NCBI GenBank assembly: GCA_022559845.1
Contig: CM040125.1
Span: 200,858,102-200,922,101, forward strand
Direction of reading: 5' to 3'
From: Amorphophallus konjac
Lineage: Eukaryota; Streptophyta; Magnoliopsida; Alismatales; Araceae
DNA: 64,000 nt
Numbering within the stretch: the first letter of the stretch is position 1; each line of letters starts with the position of its first letter. The translations under genes were made by a program, and so were the position numbers. The notes under the pieces are model-generated. The model was not told where the DNA came from. It saw only the letters and a program-made list of their open reading frames with translations, and searched no databases. Below are positions 38,941 to 50,339 of this stretch, piece by piece.

Positions 38941-40130
38941 CTACTCATCTTCCAAATAAGGTTTTAACCTTTGACCGTTAACAGTGAAAATGTGACCATT
39001 ATTAGGGTTCAAAATTTTAATGGCTCCATGGTCAAATGCTATAACAACCACAAATGGGCCATCCCATCTGGATTTTAACTTACCGGGGAACAAGCGTAGC
39101 CTTAAGTTAAAATGCCAAACATTTTGATTCACATAAAAAGTTTTCTAGTGAATATACTTATCGTGAAATGCTATAATTTTAGCTTTATAAATCTTAAAAT
39201 TTTCATAGGCTTTATTACGCAGTTCCTCCAATTCATTGAGTTGCAGAGCTCTTTGGGACCCAGCTTGAGTGAGATCAAAATTGACTTGTTTAATAGCCCA
39301 ATATGCTCTATGTTTCAGCTCTACAGGTAAGTGGCAGGCTTTCCCAGAGATGAGGCGGTATGGAGACATACCAATGGGAGTCTTAAATGCAGTTCTATAG
39401 CCCCATAATGCATCGTCTAGTCTCTCGGACCAGTCTTTCCTATCAGGCCTAACTGTCTTATGCAAAATATTCTTAATCTGCCTATTGGACACTTCTACCT
39501 GGCCACTGGTTTGGAGATGATAGGGGGTGGCGGGCTTGTGAGTGATGCCATATTTACGGAGTAAAGCTTGAAATTGAGAATTCGAGAAGTGAGAACCCCC
39601 ATCACTAATCATAGCCCTCGGACACCCAAATCTAGAAAAGATGTTCTTCTTTACAAATTTCATCACCACCTTGTGATCATTGGTCCTAGTGGCTATAGCT
39701 TCAATCCATTTTGAAACATAATCGACCGCCACCAAGATGTATTCATTCCCAAAAAAAGGTGGAAACGGTCCCATAAAATCAATATCTCAAACATCAAAGA
39801 TTTCTACTACCAGAATGGGATTAAGTGGCATCATATCTCTCTATGAATTGTTGCCCACAGCATGGCACCTCAAACAAGTTTTAGCGAATTCATAAGCATC
39901 CTTAAATAAGGTGGGCCAATAAAATCCACTTTGTAGCACCTTAGCCGCAGTCTTCTTTCCAGAAAAGTGTCCCCCACAAGCAAGATTATGACAAAAGTTC
40001 AAGACAGATTGCTGCTCCTCTTCGGGGACACATCTTCTTATAATCTAATCAGGACCCATATGAAACAGCTCCAGGTCCTCCCAAAAATAGTGTTTGACCT
40101 TTGAAAAGAACCGATCATTTTCTTGCTAGT
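38941..40130 (-). pseudogene. int: Athila integrase
   Basis: The longest open part is 39774-39145. Upstream on the minus strand is the HHCC zinc region (NLACGGHFSGKKTAAKVLQ and CLRCH, about 40000-39860). The first catalytic Asp lies in [10 protein letters not shown], which is preceded by a TGA where the family has Trp. The core continues with [25 protein letters not shown] and [12 protein letters not shown]; the second Asp and the Glu are 35 residues apart, so the catalytic triad is intact. A TAG-type stop at 39145 separates the C-terminal domain (38941-39132), which has FPGKLKSRWDGPF and ends LKPYLEDE. There is no chromodomain. Confidence 0.85.
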
Positions 40131-40145
40131 CCACCCTCCCGGAAT

Positions 40146-40739
40146 CTATCCTACCACTAGGTAAATGACAATGTGAGCGTACCAGGAGGTTGAAGTATGA
40201 GAGATAAAGAGAATTTGTTCATTAGGAAAAGAATCAGACATCGGCGCACTCTCAGGTATCACTATCCTTGACAGATGATCCGCTAGAATATTCTCTAACC
40301 CGTTCTTGTCTCTTATTTCCAAATCAAACTCTTGCAGCAATAAAATTCAACGAATGAGACGAGGTTTGGCATCCTTCTTGGAAAGCAAGTATCTCAAAGC
40401 AGAGTGATCAGAATAAACAATGACCTTAGCCCCTAAAAGATATGAACAAAATTTCTCCAGGGCAAAAATAACAGCAAGCAATTCTTTCTCCGTGGTAGTG
40501 TAATTCAACTGAGTATCTGCGAGGGTGCAGCTCGCATAGTAGATTACCACGGGCTTCTTATCGATCCTTTGTCCTAAGACAGCTCCAATAGCATAGTCTG
40601 AGGCATCACACATAATTTCAAAGGGTAGCAACCAGTTTGGAGATTGAAGAATCGGAGCTAGAGTTAGGGCAACTTTTAAAGAATTGAATACCTCGAGACA
40701 AGGATCATCTAATTGAAAGAGAGTGTCTTTGGCAAGCAA
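40146..40739 (-). CDS. Athila RNase H
   Basis: The RNase H domain of pol, 40739-40347 open and continuing in frame after a stop to 40146. Markers: [19 protein letters not shown] (first catalytic Asp), [24 protein letters not shown] (catalytic Glu) and [11 protein letters not shown] (catalytic Asp). After the stop come [20 protein letters not shown] and DHLSRI, the normal end of the domain. All catalytic residues seem present. It is in a different frame from the RT just upstream, because of a deletion near 40850 that removed the linker's start. Confidence 0.85.
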
Positions 40740-41437
40740 TTGAGTGAGCGGTCGAGCAATGGTAGAGAAGTTTTGAATGAATCGTCTATAGAATCCTGCA
40801 TGGCCAAGGAAGGAACAGATTTGGTTGACAGATGTAGGAGGACCTCAGCTTTGTCGACCTCTATTCCCCTTTCTAAAATAACATGGCCTAGCACTATCCC
40901 TTCTCTAACCATTAAATTGCTATTCTCCCAGCTTAATACAAGATTCGATGCAATGCACCTCTTCACCACTTGAGTCAATTTTTTCAAGCAACTTTCAAAA
41001 GAAATACCAAATACTGAGAAATCATCCATAAAGACTTCGAATAATTCACCCACCATTTCAGAAAAGATAGACATCATGCACTGTTGAAAGGTGGCTGGGG
41101 CATTGCACAACCCAAACGACATTCGTCTAAAAGCAAACGTGCTATAAGGACACGTTAACGTCATCTTTTCCTGATTTTCTGGGTAAATTGCAACATGATT
41201 AGTTATACCCGGAGTAGCCATCCGAAAAGTAAAAATACTTGTGCCCAGCCAGTTTCTTCTAAATTTGATCTACAAACGGGAGTGGAAAGTGATCTTTCTT
41301 TGTTACTGAATTCAATTTGCTGTAATCTATGCAAACTGTCCACCCTGTTTGTAATCACATGGGCACTTCTTCTCCTCTTTCATTTGTCACAACGGTCAGC
41401 CCTGATTTCTTCGACACAACTTGCGTCGGGCTGACCC
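40709..41437 (-). pseudogene. Athila reverse transcriptase, C-terminal part
   Basis: The minus strand resumes after the solo LTR with WVSPTQVVSKKSGLTVVTNE. A TGA follows, then TGWTVCIDYSKLNSVTKKDHF, a TAG and DGYSGYNQI. From 41221 the frame is open: TFAFRRMSFGLCNAPATFQQ and the catalytic FMDD (41021-41032). After VDKAEV the frame is lost, with deletion and shift into the RNase H frame. The N-terminal piece of this RT lies on the other side of the solo LTR, at 43554-43676. It is clearly inactive. Confidence 0.85.
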
Positions 41438-41442
41438 ACTTA

Positions 41443-43548
41443 TGAAGTCCCGCGATCAATAACACCCAAGAGGGGGGGTGAATTGGGTGTTTACAACTTT
41501 TACGAAAGCTTTTGGCCTTTTTGAAAAATGTGATATAAAGCTAGTGAATAGGTTCAAAACTGTTTGTTCACAAATTAGATTTATCAAACTTAATTAGATG
41601 GTGATATAGATTATGCAAGATATACGTGGATAAATCCAGAATCGCAATTACACTAACACTCGCGAAGAATGGAGGTAGATGAAATGGATCAAACCACACC
41701 AATCAAACCATAGTGCACAGCGGATTTTAAGGTGGTTCGGATGCAACGACGGCAATCCAACGTCCACCCCTCACCAAACCCGGTGAGGCTTCACTCGGGG
41801 ATAAAACACCAAATGGAGACGATGCCCCAACCACACACGCAGGACGCCTGCCCACACACACACACGGGGACGCACCCCAACACACACACACACACACGGA
41901 GACGAGGTCTCCAACACGATCCAACAAGCGGATCAACAAGACACACACACACTGCAACAAGTGCAGCACTCCACACACACAAACACTAAGATATGGATAA
42001 AACCACACACACACACGCAGATCTAAGAAGACCTACGCACACACGAATCAAATCCAACACACACACACACGACCACCGATCCAACAACGATCCACAGACA
42101 CACAAGTTTTTGCAGATTATACAAAACACGAATATGAACTTGAAACACAATAAGGCACAGTTTAGAAATCCCCTGATTTGGCTTCTTTTGCAACGTATGC
42201 TGAAAATCCTGAGTGTTGCCTTCCCTCTTGCTTGAATGACTTGAAGTGGATTGTGAAAACCTTGCTCTTTTCACCCTTATACAACCTTCTTCTCAGATCC
42301 GTGCTTGCTTGCTTCTTCTTCTTTCTTCCTTGGGCAATCTTCCTTTGAATCCTTGCTTCCTTGCTTGCTTCTTTTCCTTGGAGGATGTTGGCTTCAGATC
42401 TACCTTCAATAGGTTGACGATGGATGAAGAACACTTGCTGCACGGAGTACTGTTCATGGGTACAGTACTTCTCCTCTTCCTCCACTTGGATAGCCTCTCC
42501 TTTGATCTCCCTTGAAGCCCTCTTGGTTGGTTAGGGTTTATGACTCCAAATGAGAGTTTTATAACCCCTTGAATGGTCCTAGACAAGCCTTAGACCAGAT
42601 CCACGAAATCATCCTTGATTGGGGGCAGTGGGATTAAAGAAATGGGTGAAAGATTCCTCTCCATGAGCTTGAAATCGAAGTCAACAAAAGGGGGCTTGGG
42701 ACTGGCGGTCGACCGGAAGGCATGGGGCGGTCGACCGGAATTTTACAGTCGGTTGATTTTTCATCTCTAGCAAAATCGGTCGACCGGACGCCTAGGGGCG
42801 GTCGGCCGAAACCTGTAAAAATGCCATCTTTTCGGTTCTGGCAATTCTGGTTGACCAGCCAAGGTGTGTTGGTCGACCGGAAAGACCTATACCTGTAAAA
42901 ATGAAGTGTTAGCCCAAAGAAACATGTCCATAAGTCAAGGGCTTCATGTCCATATCAAATCCATACATTTTAGGATTGGATTGACTTGGTTTATGCATTT
43001 GAAACGTCTAAACCATTTGACCCCCGCGACTTGACCGCGTAGGTCGATCTGCGGGCGAGGGCGCATGATGGCCAGAAGAGTTTCATGTTTGATATGCATG
43101 AATGAGGTGTATTAAGGAAAGGTATATGAGATACACATGGCGAGATCGATGCTAAGACAAGGTAAGAGTCTCACCAATGGTTCTTGACAGTAAATGACAT
43201 ATACCATCTATTTTGGATTGTAAAGGAGCAGGGTGCTTATCCACACGTTTGGTTCACTAGGTGACTGTCATGAGTTTAATCCTGCAAGCAAGATAGTCAG
43301 GGTTAATACCATGCTTGTTCACATTAAAGAGGTTATGAAACGTCTAACCTCTTGTAAAACCAACATATGCAAACCAAGGATCAAGACCATGTAACCGTTC
43401 CCATTTGCCATCTCAACCATACATAGATAACAAGAGCATGAGCAATCAATCACAAGTTTAGTTATCATCACTTAATCACACATTAAGTTTAGTTATCATC
43501 AAAACCATAACATAACAATCACAACAATCATCAAAACCATAACTCAAC
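41443..43548 (-). mobile_element. Solo LTR of a SIRE/Maximus-type Copia element (2106 bp)
   Basis: Flanked by ACTTA at 41438-41442 and 43549-43553. On the minus strand it begins TGTTGAGTTATGGTTTTGAT followed by GATAACTAAACTTAATG. Near its end it has AATTCACCCCCCCTCTTGGG and it terminates GGGACTTCA. Both blocks are hallmarks of SIRE-type LTRs. It has no interior and no partner, so it is the product of LTR-LTR recombination. It sits right after the ISDSK codons of the Athila RT, which resumes with WVSP on the other side. It carries GGTCGACCGG repeats (42708-42890). Confidence 0.85.
41820..42085 (+). repeat. (CA)n-rich region within the solo LTR
   Basis: Interrupted runs of CACACACA at about 41857, 41882, 41942, 41974, 42006 and 42057, separated by unique words such as GATCCAACA. 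This is microsatellite expansion, with no coding meaning; ORFs over it are artefacts. Confidence 0.7.
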
Positions 43549-43553
43549 AACTT

Positions 43554-44681
43554 ACTATCTGAAATGGGATATATAATCCTAGCATCCGGCCACTTAACCA
43601 CTTCCTTCTTGACCACCTCTTTCATATTCAGATTCAGTCGACGCTGCATCTCCTTGCTCACCTTGGCATTGTCCTCTTAATAGATATAATGCATGCAAAC
43701 ATCCAGACTTATGCCTTTTAAATCTGCCACTGACCAACCTATCCCCCCCCTGTGCTCTTTAAGGACATCTAAAAGTTGAGATTCCTGAGCAGAAGTGAGA
43801 TTAGAAGTAATAATCACGGGCAGAGTATGGTCAGGGCCCAGATAAGCAAACTTAAGAGAATCCAGCAGCGGTTTCAATTCAAGAGTAAGTGGATGTTCCA
43901 GAGATGGAAGAACAAGTTCAGCTTGTACTGGAGGGAGTGGCTCTATCCTAGAGTAGGGCGCATAAGAGAATAGAGAATCCTGAAGCATGCTACCCTCTTC
44001 TAAGGTATCCTTCACTTCATCCAGGTTTTCATCAGTCAGTTCTTCAAAAATATCAATAGCATTATATTCCTCATCTTGTTCCGGATATTGGGATGCCTTA
44101 AAAACATTCAAAGATACCTTCTCACCTCTAAAAGAGATATCCATCATTCCCGTGGCACAGTTTATGTTGGCCTTTGCTGTAGCTAAAAATGGACGTCCCA
44201 AAATAATTAGTGTGTGCTTCAGATCCTGGGATGAGGCCATATCCAGAATGAGAAAATCCACCGGGAAGTAACACTCATGCACTTTTACAATCACATCCTC
44301 CAACAAATCCCTTGGAATTTTCACTGACCGATCTGCTAGTTGAAGAATTATTGAAGTGGGCTTTAACTCCCCCAAATCAAATTGCTCATATATGAAGGTG
44401 GGTAAAAGATTCACGCTAGCACCTAAGTCTAGCAATGCTCTATCAAACGTGACTCCACCTATATCACATGAAATTAATGGAGCGTCAGGATCCTTCAACT
44501 TCTTTGGTAAATGATTCATTACAACAGCACTAACATCCTCAGATAAGCGAATCTTTTGAGTTACCGCCTTCGGCTCCCTCTTTGGAGTACAAAGCTCTTT
44601 CAAAAACTTTACATATGTCGGCACATGCTTGATTACGTCTAAGAGTGGAATATTGATATTTACATGTTTAAACAATTCCAC
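43554..44681 (-). CDS. pro: Athila protease and start of RT
   Basis: A minus-strand frame shared with gag. The aspartic protease carries ALLDLGASVNLLPTFIYEQF (active site D-L-G-A-S, normal for Athila) and LIILGRPFLATAKANINCAT at its end. The linker is acidic (EQDEEYNAIDIFEELTDENL). RT begins LLDVLKEHRGGIGWSVADLK. A TAA at 43677-43679 follows CMHYIY. The frame then continues with MQRRLNLNMKEVV and ARIIYPISDSK, ending at the solo LTR. The position of the insertion is exact because the codon order is preserved. Open length: 334 codons before the stop. Confidence 0.85.
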
Positions 44682-46766
44682 TAATTCTTCCTACTGAACC
44701 AGCGTCTTCTTGTGAACCTTCAGCTTTAGAGCATCCGGAAAAGGGGCCTTTGGCATATATTTATGGGGTCCTTCATCAACCTCTGCCTTACCTTTATCTA
44801 GCTTCTTCTCCCCATCCTCTAGCTTCTTCTTTTCTTACACAATCACCGGCTCCTCATACTCACTATCACTTTCCACGTGGGCTTCGTGGCCCGAACTGCT
44901 ACCAACTCTCCTAGCCTGATAAGGGTCATCTAAAATCTTCCCGCTCCTAAGAGTAGATATAGCCTCGGTGTTCTCAAATTAAGGGCCCATAGGAGGAGGA
45001 GGCTAAGGTTGGGTTGGTTGAGGAAGAAGAGGGGCTCTTTGGTGAAAGCCCGGAGGTTGGTTCTTAGGATTAGCCACAGGTTGGCTAGGAAGTTGACCGA
45101 CATCTCTCTTCATATTGCTAGTAGCCAATTGCCCTATTTGACCCTCTAACTTAGCAATGGATTTTTGTTGAGAAAGAATGAGTTGATGAAGTTGGTCAAA
45201 TTTATCATCGAAATTACGCTGAGGGGGTTGAGGAGGAGGTTGGAAGGGAACTTGAGGTTGAAAGTGGTTTGGAGGATACTGGTGATATTGGCCCTGAAAT
45301 GATTGAGCTTGATGATACGGGGCCTGAGCTTGATGAAATGGAGGTTGCTGAAATTGTTGTTGAAACAGAGATGAATACGAGAAGTTTTAGTGAGGCTGAA
45401 CTGGAGCTTGAAAGGATTACTTTTGAACAGATTGATTTGAGGGATTTGATTACATTGGTGGTCCTTGTTGAGTTTTCCAAGAAAAATTCGGGTGATTTCT
45501 CCAGCCTAGATTGTAGGTATTAGAATAAGGATCATAAGGAGGTTTAGAGACATCCCGAGCAGCGAAGATTTATTCTTGGATGAATGGAGGAAGTTGGGCC
45601 GCTGTGGGGCAATTTGTAACGGCATGGCTAAGGCTAGAACAAAGAGCACAAAGTTCTTCATGACTGGGAGCTGAGAACGGTTGAGGTTGAGGAGCAGAAA
45701 AAGAAGGTTCATGCGTATTATTAGATAATAACTAATCTAACTTCTGAGCTATTAGATCAACCTTCTCTATCTTCTGTGCCAACAAATCTATTTTGTTCAA
45801 TTTCTGAGTTAAGGAATTTATATCCATCCTGTTCGCACACTCCCCTTGATTCTTAACTTCATAAAGCCCACCCCTCTTAGAAGGCCCAATCATTCTCTCA
45901 TAGGATGAGAGCAAGGCATGACTGATGTAATTTTCACTTAGCATTTCAAATAATTCATAACCTTCATCCTCGCACTTACTCATAAAAGCTCCTTCACATG
46001 AAGCATCCACCATTTGTCAATAATTTTCAGTTAATCCCTCATAGAAAGTTTGGACAATTTTCCATCTTGACAATCCATGATGGGGGCATTTTCTAAGCAA
46101 ATCTTTTAGTCTATCCCAAGCCTCATGGATTTATCCCCCAGGGTCTTGTGTAAATCCAGTTATCGCTCTCCTCATGGTATTGGTTCGCCCTATAAGATAG
46201 AATTTCTTCAAAAATTCTTTTTGCATCTCTGCCTATGTGTCAATTGATCTACCCAAGGCTCCTAACCAATATTTGACTTTATCTTTGAGGGAGAATGGAA
46301 AAAGAGTCAGCCTGATAGCATCATCAAAAAAGTTTTGAATTTTAACAGTTGAGCAAATCTGAAGGAACTCATCAAGATGTTTGTAAGGATCCTCATTGGT
46401 AATGCCATAAAAGGATGGCAACATTTGAATCGTGCTTGATTTGATTTCATATTGGGCTACTTGATTTTGGGGTGCTTGAACATAGAATGAAGGTTGGCAT
46501 TGATTTGGCAAGAAATATTCCTTCATCTACTTGGGAGCTTGTTGTTGATTTTGGTCTGCCATGAGGTTAGGTTGATAGTGATTTCTAAGATGCACTAACC
46601 TCTCAATCTCTCTTACGGGTCCTATCAAATGTGGGTGTAGGGATCTTCTACCTTGCATGTAATGCAAAAAGAGCCCAAAGGGAATGTTGGTTGTGTATTT
46701 TTTTGGTATTTTTGGTTTTACTCTTTTTTTCTTTTTTTTTTCAAAATGATGCAAATGTAACAACAA
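44682..46766 (-). pseudogene. gag: Athila Gag, broken by stops
   Basis: In one frame from 46766 to the protease, with about ten stops. The N-terminal low-complexity part with MADQNQQQAPK is followed by the capsid domain (SSTIQMLPSFYGITNEDPYK, LTLFPFSLKDKVKYWL, then FLKKFYLIGRTN). A Cys-X2-Cys-X4-His-X4-Cys zinc knuckle (CALCSSLSHAVTNC) lies at 45650-45609. A Gln/Pro-rich stretch leads to QLHQLILSQQKSIAKLE and the basic SGKILDD region that precede the protease. The capsid block and knuckle spacing match Athila. Lys-rich homopolymer runs near 46740 make the true start uncertain. Confidence 0.8.
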
Positions 46767-47170
46767 CTATATGAGTTATGTATGCAATATGATGGTGTTT
46801 TTTGAGTTTGTAAAATAATGCAATGAATCAACCACTAAATTGAAATACAATGAATTAATCAATATATGAACGTAAAATGATGATTTTTTTATTTATTTTT
46901 ATTTTTTTATCTTTTTACAAAATAAGAATTGGCACTCACTACCAAATTGGTCCACCGGTCAATTAAGAGGTGGGATGGTGGGAGGCTCCCCCTACTTTCG
47001 TAGGGACCTAATTAAATAACCATAAATCTGTTTGGACATTTGCCACTTAACCTCTAGCCTAGACACCAATTTTCTAAAATAGTAATAAATTCTAAAACTT
47101 CTCTCTTTGTTTTGTGTGACCTTCCAATGGCAATCTAACTCTGGTGTACTTCGTGGTACAACCTGCCCGG
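46767..47170 (-). other. Athila 5' leader, truncated by insertion
   Basis: About 400 bp of A/T-rich noncoding sequence upstream of gag on the minus strand. It is cut at 47170 by the LTR start TGTTGACACC. CCCGG (47166-47170) is the predicted target duplication of that insertion. Confidence 0.55.
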
Positions 47171-47227
47171 TGTTGACACCTGTTTTAGCCGACAAAACGC
47201 GTTATTTCTCTTATTTATCTCCATAAT

Positions 47228-49708
47228 TGTAAGGCCCGTGCCTTAATGGATCCTTCGTGGTATTTGTTCTATTAATTGTTCTAGAATTTCGGGCTATTTT
47301 CCTGGATTTTTAGGAATTTGTCTGGTATTTTTCCGGATTTATTCGGAGCTTTTTGAGGGTTATTGGAATATTAATAAGATTTTTATATATATAATGATTA
47401 AATTATATATATATTAATTTTATTTTTTTATTCTATTAATCCCTCTCCCTCACTCTCTCTTCTCCCCGTCGATCACTCTCTCTTCCTCTCTCTCTCTCTC
47501 TCTTTCTCTCGCGCGATCGCCTCTCTCCCCCTTGTAGGGATCACGACCGAGACGAGGTCGGATTGAAGCAAGGTTGGCGCCGTTGGATTCCTCGCGTCGA
47601 GGCGAACGCATGGGTACCCTTCTTGGCGTGGATCGGTGGACGTGGGAGCGTGTTGGAGCTTGAAGGCTCGGCGAGCCTACCTCGGTGCATGCGGGCTTTT
47701 CGCGCGTTTCGGCTTGCAAGAGGTAGGGGGATGGAATCCTTAGCTCGCTAGGAGCATTTCCTATAGCTCATCCTGTTGATTAGTGCCCCGTAGTATGCAT
47801 GTTGCCTATTTGTTCATATTTAGGGTTTTGGCCATGTTCTTCGCGTTTGATTGATTTTAGGCGATGCATGTGCTAGACTAGCTGTTAAATTGTGGTATAG
47901 CATGCGTGGTTTGGCAGGTAACAGGTTTTTTCATCGATACCCGGCGTTTTCAGCCGTCCGGGAGGGCTTCGATTTACAAACCGTACCCGCTCGTAACCCA
48001 GGTGGAGTAACGGTCCGGCCAGGAACCGTCACTTTCCTGACGGTCCAAGATGGACGCGTCACTTTCCAAATAACGGTCTATCGAGGTGCGTCGTTTGGAG
48101 AGTAACGGTGGGAACCCCATCCGTTACTCGATCGTTGTTTTCCGTAAGCCCGGTGAGGCGGTGAGCCCGGCGGTCTGTCGACCGACCGTCGCTTCCGAGC
48201 GACGCGCCGAGACCGGGGCGTCGCTTCATCTGCTATCGTTTTTAGAACGCTGTTAGTTGGTTTGAGCCTCGGGTGAAAGTAACGGCGGAGTTCCCGCGCG
48301 TCGCTTGGAAGCAACGCATAGGACCCCCACCGTCACTCTCCCCTTCATGGCCTTTGGGTTTGGTACTCGGGAGGATGTAACGGCGGTGACCTACCGCGCC
48401 GCTTGGAAGCGACGCGCAGGGCCCCTACCGTCACATTCCCCCCTGCACCTGTGAGTTGGAACTCGGGAGGGAGTAACGGCTGGAGACCAGCGCGTCACTC
48501 TTGATGTAACGCACCAGTCCTCGACCGTCACTTCCAAGTAGCGCGTGGGCCTCTGACCGCCGCTTGCCCGTTAGTTTAGTTATGTTCCCAGCCCATTGCT
48601 TATGCATTCCGTTCTATACTCATGCCATAGTTGTATTGTTTTACTATATTGTGGCATGTTTTATATGCCAATAGAGTAGCTTTTCTTTCCATGCAATGGA
48701 GCCACTGTCGTTGCCCTAAGGTCTGTTGAGTACCGACCCGCTTGAGGATGGCGGAGGGGTATGTTTCCCATTCACGGTTTGTAAGCTAGTTCCGTGGGCT
48801 CCCAGCCAATGGTAGCGTCCTGCCAAGGGAGAAAACTAGTTAGAGGGCCTGGCTCAGGCTAGAGTCAGTGTGTGCACACGTGGTCGGAGACTGTGGACTG
48901 ACACCGACGGGTGCCACTCCGACTGGTCACTTGGTTTGGTACTATTTACGCACTTAGCTTGTCGCTTCGTCGACTGCAAGTGCTTGAGACGCAGTGTAAG
49001 CCGTCAGTGGACGCTTTTGGTTTCTGCTCCAGTGGTTGTCCGTCCTTGTTGTCTGGATTAGCTGCAGCTTATTCTATTTGGTAGTTTTAGCTTTAATCGC
49101 TTGCATTTATTTAGTAGTGGCATGTGTTAGCTGTTATACCTGCTTAGATAGAGCTTACAGCTTTCTTGTGATTGGTTATTCATGCCATTGCCTGTGTATT
49201 TATTTAAATGCATGCTTTAACTGCTGTCATTTATGCATGTCTGCTTGTTTGGTACGAGGTAGGGATCCGCGTGACCCCTACTGAGTCTGGCTGTGACTCA
49301 CCCTTCTCCTTTCAGGTGAGCCGCGCCCGCCGTCTCCCGGAGTGTAGTGTGCTGTTTCGGGACCGTTCCTAGCTGCCAGCTGTGCACGAGCTGCCTTTTT
49401 GAGGCTTGTGTAGTGCCTGCCGGGGTATGCCCCGTGTAGTTGTTCTTTTGTGGACTAGTACTTTGTGATTCTGGACTAGTTATATATATATCACTCTGGT
49501 TATTCTAAATTACTTCCACTCTTGTGTTTAAATCTTAATACTTAATTGTATTGTGCGCCCCAATTCGCAATTAATTATGCATATTCCTCAGCTAACCCCC
49601 ACTAACCCTTCAGGGGCCTCATCAGCCTCTTGGGTGGCCTCCCCAGTTCTTGGTATCGGTGTATCGATGTTATCGGTATATCGGTGTCCTGAACTCTGGG
49701 TCGTCACA
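47228..49708 (+). repeat. 5' LTR of the Tekay element (2481 bp)
   Basis: AT-rich start with TTTTTATATATATAATG (about 47369), a CT microsatellite (47484-47513), then a CpG-rich tandem section (about 48000-48570). Near the end are AGGTAGGGATCCGCGTGACC, CCTACTGAGTC and GACTCACCC, the common Tekay LTR landmark. Confidence 0.93.
48000..48570 (+). repeat. CpG-rich tandem/inverted repeats in Tekay LTR (also 55320-55890)
   Basis: Three to four units of about 100-115 bp, each with GTAACGGCGG or GTAACGGCTGG, then CGCGTCGCTTGGAAGCAACG or similar, then ACCGTCAC. GTAACGG and CCGTCAC/CCGTTAC are near-inverted, so each unit can fold. The sequence is conspicuously CpG dense compared with the AT-rich LTR start. 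Confidence 0.65.
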
Positions 49709-49710
49709 GA

Positions 49711-49722
49711 TGGTATCAGAGC
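49711..49722 (+). other. Primer-binding site, initiator tRNA-Met type
   Basis: TGGTATCAGAGC, two bases after the 5' LTR. Confidence 0.95.
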
Positions 49723-49859
49723 GTAAGTTGAGGATTTGCGTAAGGAATTGGAATTGACGCTTGTCCAGAGCTAGTCCTGTTGTCGTCTCTTGCTGGCATA
49801 GGATGTTTTCCGTATGATTGATGGATTTTATTGTTGATTGTGTTTTGGGCAGCATAATT

Positions 49860-50339
49860 ATGCCGCCTCGTCGAGGAAGACCTCCTCGAGCTCCGCGTGT
49901 TCCTCGAGATGCGCCCAGGGAAGATAGTGGTTCTGTACCTCCTCCTACAGTTCCCGCTGTTCCTGTCGTTCCAGTTGCTCCTCCAGTGCCGATCGTTCAA
50001 GCTGAAGTGCCTGGCAGTCGAAGCAAGGCTTTGAAAGAATTTTTGATGTTCAATCCGCCTACTTTCGATGGCCAAGCTGATCCAGAAGTCGCGCGGCAAT
50101 GGTTGGACGCGATAGAGCGTGTGTTTGTCTCGATGGAGTGTGCTGAAGATGAGAAAGTCATGCTCACTGCCTTTCAAATCCAGGGTACATCCATTGCGTG
50201 GTGGAAAGCCGAGTGGCAGATTTCCTTTCAATCTAGACCTCTTCGGCAAATCACTTGGGCAGAGTTTGTTGCTACTTTTGAGCGTGCCTATACTCCTGCC
50301 TGCTTGCAGATGATAAGATGTATCAGTTTATGGAATTGA
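49860..50339 (+). CDS. gag: Tekay Gag, N-terminal part
   Basis: Starts at the ATG before PPRRGRPPRAPRVPR, a basic N-terminus. The capsid domain follows: FNPPTFDGQADPEVARQWLD, VMLTAFQIQGTSIAWWKAEW and TWAEFVATFERAYTPAC. The frame ends at a TGA (50337-50339) because of a one-base shift near 50295-50312. The correct continuation is in the frame starting around 50318. I chose this ATG, not the one at 49818, because it begins the conserved part and the upstream codons look like leader. It forms the particle shell in an intact element. Confidence 0.85.
   Translation: MPPRRGRPPRAPRVPRDAPREDSGSVPPPTVPAVPVVPVAPPVPIVQAEVPGSRSKALKEFLMFNPPTFDGQADPEVARQWLDAIERVFVSMECAEDEKVMLTAFQIQGTSIAWWKAEWQISFQSRPLRQITWAEFVATFERAYTPACLQMIRCISLWN

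Larger units (their letters stand above)
35738..47170 (-). mobile_element. Athila-lineage retrotransposon, minus orientation, 5' end off-window
   Basis: On the minus strand: gag (46766 down), protease, RT, RNase H, integrase, a noncoding 3' section, polypurine tract TTGGGGGTG and 3' LTR TGATAAGTGC...GTACATCA. This order, the LTR start and GGGATCGACCCG near the LTR end are Athila hallmarks. The RT is split by a solo LTR (41443-43548), and the 5' leader is cut at 47170 by the third Tat-like element. The 5' LTR should lie beyond 64000. There are many stops but few shifts; gag and protease share one frame. Confidence 0.88.

Noticed and set aside
41727..42014. Cys/Val-rich ORF as a secreted small protein
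   Set aside because: It is the translation of interrupted (GT)n microsatellite in the SIRE solo LTR.
50297..50339. Programmed gag-pol frameshift in Tekay
   Set aside because: The shift lies inside the conserved capsid domain, not at a gag-pol border, so it is a disabling indel.
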